From Mallotus nudiflorus (taxonomy: Eukaryota > Streptophyta > Magnoliopsida > Malpighiales > Euphorbiaceae): a stretch of DNA of 64,000 nt. Within the stretch, counting starts at the first letter, position 1. Each line of letters begins with the position of its first letter. Shown in pieces: positions 60,341 through 64,000 of the stretch. The DNA is taken from the NCBI GenBank assembly GCA_947683625.1, contig CANTUR010000793.1, forward strand, positions 2,480,001 through 2,544,000, read 5' to 3'. Position numbers and translations under genes: made by a program. The notes beneath the pieces are model-generated. The model did no database searches, had not been told where the DNA came from, and saw only the letters and a list, made by a program, of their open reading frames with translations.

Positions 60341-61484
60341 TGTTGTTTGTGAAGAAGAAAGATGGTAGCCTTTAACTCTATATTAATTACAGGTAGTTGA
60401 ACAAGGTCACCATCAAGAATAAATATCCACTTCCAAGGATTGATGACCTGTTCGATCAGCTTCAAGGTGCTACATGCTTCTCTAAGATAGACTTGAGATC
60501 TGGATATCACTAGTTACGAATCAAAAGTGGTGATGAGCCCAAGACAGCCTTTCAAATGAGATATGGCCATTATAAGTTCTTAGTAATGTCCTTTGGGTTA
60601 ACTAATGCTCCAGCAGCCTTTATAGACTTGATGAATCGGGTGTTCAGGCCATACTTGGATCAGTTTGTAATAGTCTTCATTGATGATATCTTGGTTTATT
60701 CCAAGAGTGAAGCTGAGCATGTTATGCATCTAAGAAGGGTGCTTTAGACTTTAAGGGAGCACAAGTTGTATGCCAAGTTTTTAAAGTGCGAGTTCTGGTT
60801 GAATCAAGTGGCATTTTTAAGTGACGTGGTTTCTAAGGATGGCATACAAATGAATCCTAACAAGATAGAGTGGCTGAGGTAGAGTGGACGTGGTTTCTAA
60901 GGATGGCTATTATAGAGTGGTCGAGGCCAACTATAGTCAAAGAAGTGTGGATTTTCCTAGGTCTAGTAGGCGACTACAGGAGATTTATGAAAGACTTCTC
61001 CAAAATTATCGCACTTTTAACAAGGTTGACCTAGAAGAGTGCTAAGTTTATGTGGACAGACAAATATGAAGAGCACTTTCAATTATTGAAGGATTTGTTG
61101 ATGTTAGCTCCAATTCTAGTGTTGCCTTCTGAAAATGAAGGGTATACGGTGTATTTTGATGCTTCCAAAGTGGGACTGGGTTGTGTGTTGATGCAACATG
61201 GCCAAGTAATTGCTTATGCTTCGAGGCAGTTGAAGAAGCACGAGAAAAACTATCCTACTCATGACTTAGAGATGGCAGCCACTGTGTTTGCTTTGAAAAT
61301 ATGGAGGCATTACTTGTATGGGGTGACATATGAGATATACACTGATCATAAGAGCTTGAAATATATCTTCCAGCAGAGAGACTTGAATTTAAGGCAGAGA
61401 AGATGGATGGAACTTCTTAAGGACTATAATTGTTCCATTTTATACCATCCAGGCAAGGAATGTTATTGTAGATGCCTTGAGTAG
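60331..61484 (+). pseudogene. Tekay-type RT and RNase H
   Basis: RT motifs are GAPVLFVKKKDGS, CFSKIDLRSGYH, FLVMSFGLTNAP and the catalytic FIDDILVYSKSE (60681-60714). Connection: KFLKCEFWLNQV. A partial duplication lies at 60823-60910 (see repeat entry). RNase H at 61050-61484 has YFDASKVGLGCVLMQ, VIAYASRQLKKHEKNYPTHD, EMAATVFALKIWRHYLYG, YTDHKSLKYIF and NLRQRRWMELL. Stops at about six sites. Confidence 0.94.
60823..60907. repeat. Short direct duplication in RT
   Basis: GACGTGGTTTCTAAGGATGG at 60823-60842 recurs at 60886-60905, with AGAGTGG phrases after both copies. It inserts about 63 extra bases in the RT-RNase H connection, breaking the conserved order KDGI..W..P.T. Looks like reverse-transcriptase template slippage. 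Confidence 0.85.
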
Positions 61485-63051
61485 GAAATCAGCAGGCAGT
61501 CTTGCCCACATTAGCACAGAAAGGAGGCCCATTACTAAGGAGTTGCATGGATTGATTGATTAAGGGTTGCAATTGAAAGTTACCCAAAAGTGCCTTTTAG
61601 CTCAGTTCAGGGTACAATAAGTATACTAGGATCGAGTTAAGGTAGCTCAGGATAGAGACCCGTAGTTACAGAGGATTATATATGAGGTGCAACAAGGGCA
61701 GTCAAGAGACTTTATGGTTGACAAAGAAGGTGTATTGCGATTGAGCGCTAGGATTTGTGTGCCAGATGTTGATGACTTGAGGAAGGAAATTATGGAAGAG
61801 GCATATTTTTCTACTTATAGTATTCATCCGGGTTCTACCAAGATGTATCATGACTTGAAAGATAGATATTGGTGGAATGGAATGAAGAGGGATATTGTAG
61901 AGTTTGTGTCTAGATGTCTGACTTGCTAGCAAGTGAAGCTTGAACATCAAAGACCCTCAGGATTGTTGCAACCTATGCCAATTCCTGAGTGGAAATGAGA
62001 CATGATAGCTATAGACTTTGTGACAGGACTACCTCGGACTACAAGAAGTTATGACGCTATTTAGGTGATTATTGATAGGCTAACTAAGTCAGCACACTTT
62101 CTACCAATAAAGAAGATGTACTCTACTGATAGACTGGTGAGACTTTATGTTAATAGGATTGTTTGTCTACATGGAGTACCGATGAGTATAGTGTCAGACA
62201 GAGGAGCCACTTTCACCTCAGTCTTTTGGCAAGAATTACACAAGGCCTCAGGCACCATATTGGATTTCAGCATGGCTTTCCATCATCAGACAAATGGTCA
62301 GTCTAAGAGGACCATCCAGACGTTAGAAGATATGCTGAGGATGTGTGTGATGGATTTTGGAGGATAGTGGGATTCACACTTGCCATTGATTGAGTTTGCT
62401 TACAATAATAGCTATCATGCTAGCATTGAGATGGCTCCGTATGAGGCACTGTACAGTAGGAAGTGCAGATCACCATTATATTGGGAGATTGGTAAAAGAT
62501 AGTTAACAGGTCCAGAGTTGGTGTAGGTGACTTCAAAGAAAGTCCCCATTATACAGTAGAGATTGAAGATAGCCTTCAGTAGATAGAAGAGCTACGCTGA
62601 CCCTAGGAGGAAGGATGTATCCTTTATGGTTGGAGACATGGTATTCCTGAAGATGTCTCCAATAAAAGGAGTCATGAGATTTGGCAAAAAGGGTAAGCTA
62701 GCTCCTAGATACATTGGACCATTTGAAATTCAGTCCAGAGTGAGTGAAGTGGCGTATAGGCTGGTGTTGCCACCAAAACTATCGAGAATCCATCTTGTGT
62801 TCCATGTGTCTATGCTGAGGAAATACATTCCTGATCCATCTCATGTTTTGCAACCTCAAGCCATAGAGCTTAGCGACAATCTGACCTATGAGGAGTATCC
62901 AATGGCGATTATGGATCACTAAATTCGACGGTTGCAAACTAAAGAGATATCGATGGTGAAGGTGTTATGGAATAACCATTCTGCTGAGGATTACACTTGG
63001 GAAACCGAAGCAGAGATGCGAGTTTCTTTCCTATATCTCCTTTCCTCTTAA
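61485..63051 (+). pseudogene. Tekay-type integrase with chromodomain-like C-terminus
   Basis: Zinc-binding region near 61800-61930: YSIHPGSTKMYHDLKDRYWW, then CLTC. Core at 62065-62367: IDRLTKSAHFLPI, GVPMSIVSDRGATFTSVFW, HQTNGQSKRTIQTLEDMLR. C-terminal part at 62626-62922: VFLKMSPIKGVMRFGKKGKL and HLVFHVSMLRKYIPDPSHVL. The final stretch (LTYEEYPMAIMDH, then KEISMVKVLWNN and TWETEAEMR to 63035) resembles the chromodomain of Tekay chromoviruses, thought to steer insertion to heterochromatin. Several TAG/TGA stops. Confidence 0.92.
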
Positions 63052-63103
63052 GCCTTGTAATTTTTCTTTCTTTCTTTTCTTGAATTCGGGGACAAATTCT
63101 TAT

Positions 63104-63115
63104 AAAGAGGGGAGA
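63104..63115 (+). other. Polypurine tract of the plus-strand Tekay-type element
   Basis: AAAGAGGGGAGA right before the 3' LTR, preceded by GAATTCGGGGACAAATTC, a hallmark of Del/Tekay 3' ends. Confidence 0.92.
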
Positions 63116-63116
63116 C

Positions 63117-64000
63117 TATAATACCATATATTTTATTTAAATAAATTAATTTCTGAATTTGTGCTATTAATAATTAAATTTTTATTTTTATTTTATACAA
63201 ATGTTACTTATCTAGCTATTTATTTGATATATTTATGTCAACATTATTTTAAGGTTTTATTATTTGATATAAGTATTATATTTGGATATGTATATATATG
63301 TGTGTGTGTGTATATATATATATATAAGTAACTTGAAACATTTTATATGTATAAATACATATACATATTATACTATATGACTATAATATAAAGTAAGAAT
63401 GTTATATAAATGTATATATGTATATATATGAATATATGTGAGTTTGGGAGTTTATATATATATACAAATTCGAACATATATGAATATATGTGAGTATATA
63501 TATATATATATATATATATGTAGAAGCACCCACCACCCAAACCACACACATCCACTACCCCTCATCCCATTCGTCACCATCCCTGCCCCTTCCCCTCACT
63601 ACGCCGCCTCCATCACCGCCTGAAATCGCCATTGCCGCCATCGTCTAAGCTCCCCAACTGTTGCTGCTCTTTTTCTTCCTCGCCAGGCAACATTTCTTCT
63701 TCCTCGCGCGACAGCCCTGTCTTGATCTGCCTGCCCAACTTCGCCTCTCTGTTGGATCGCTGCCTTCCTGCCTCGCCTAAGCTACTTCTTTGGCTGGCAT
63801 TTCCAGTGGCAGCAAACTCTCTTCTTCCTCCTTCGTTCTTCTTAGCTGGACAAGCATATCGGAGCGGAAGCTGTTGGATCAAGGCAGACACGCAATCGTC
63901 AGCCTTCTCGTTCATCTTGTAAGTTAATAAAATGATATGTGCATGTGTTTTATTTAAAGACTGTGTGCACTCATATTTTTAATATTTGTTATATGATTTA
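63117..64000 (+). repeat. 3' LTR (first part) of the plus-strand Tekay-type element
   Basis: Aligns with 56106-57060; starts TATAATACC (TG changed to TA). Shows single-base changes and shorter (TA)n tracts; cut by the window end. Confidence 0.95.

Larger units (their letters stand above)
56106..64000 (+). mobile_element. Tekay/Del-type Ty3/gypsy retrotransposon, plus strand, cut by window end
   Basis: 5' LTR, primer site, gag, protease, RT, RNase H, integrase, chromodomain-like tail, purine tract and the first 884 bases of the 3' LTR are all in order. Better preserved than its minus-strand neighbour; long open segments survive between TAG/TAA stops. LTR ends TGTAATACC..AGTCATGACA. The preceding five bases are ACAAC, the likely target duplication, whose partner lies beyond the window. 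Confidence 0.95.

Overview
The window is AT-rich nuclear DNA from a flowering plant, probably a eudicot. It has plant retrotransposons with tRNA-Met primer-binding sites, long Tekay/Del-type LTRs, several MITE-like elements, a DYW-class pentatricopeptide repeat (PPR) gene and the remains of a ferric reductase oxidase (FRO) gene. The only intact protein-coding gene I can support is the PPR-DYW gene at 14481..16310 (+). The second host-gene relic is the 3' half of an FRO gene at about 18130..19890 (-). It keeps splice signals but carries stops and frameshifts. Everything else recognisable is transposable-element (TE) sequence, mostly decayed.

Layout. 1..~3180: Ty3/gypsy pol (RT, RNase H, integrase) and a probable 3' LTR. 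~4800..7604: 3' end of a SIRE/Maximus-like copia element with its LTR. 7605..14193: a minus-strand gypsy fragment (gag-protease, primer-binding site, LTR). Its LTR was split by a 5'-truncated LINE with a target-site duplication (TSD). The LINE's RNase H reading frame was then split by a compact GAG-protease-only LTR element resembling TR-GAG. 14194..16310: microsatellite and PPR gene. 18130..19890: FRO pseudogene. 21116..21754: second copy of the SIRE-like LTR end. 22229..22960: copia gag scrap followed by a tandem array of 75-78 bp units.

~24150..43330: one decayed copia element expanded by nested insertions. These are three MITE-like elements in a duplicated 5' leader, a 3.46-kb Tekay-type solo LTR in the integrase, a 5.7-kb CACTA-type insertion, a 1.54-kb copia solo LTR, and a fourth MITE in the 3' LTR. 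Most insertion points can be read from the interrupted reading frame and flanking duplications. 44520..44680: a probable tRNA-derived SINE.

45675..56103 (-) and 56106..64000 (+): two related Tekay/Del-type gypsy elements whose 5' LTRs stand head to head two bases apart. The plus copy shows a recognisable chromodomain-like tail. The minus copy contains a 660-bp gag segment present twice in tandem with no difference I could see.

I found no undescribed host gene system. The most informative content is TE stratigraphy: a TR-GAG-like element inside a LINE inside an LTR, a copia element carrying a duplicated LTR-primer-site-leader block whose age can be ordered against three MITEs, and a 76-bp satellite-like array. 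All identifications come from reading translations and repeats by eye; no database search or alignment was run.
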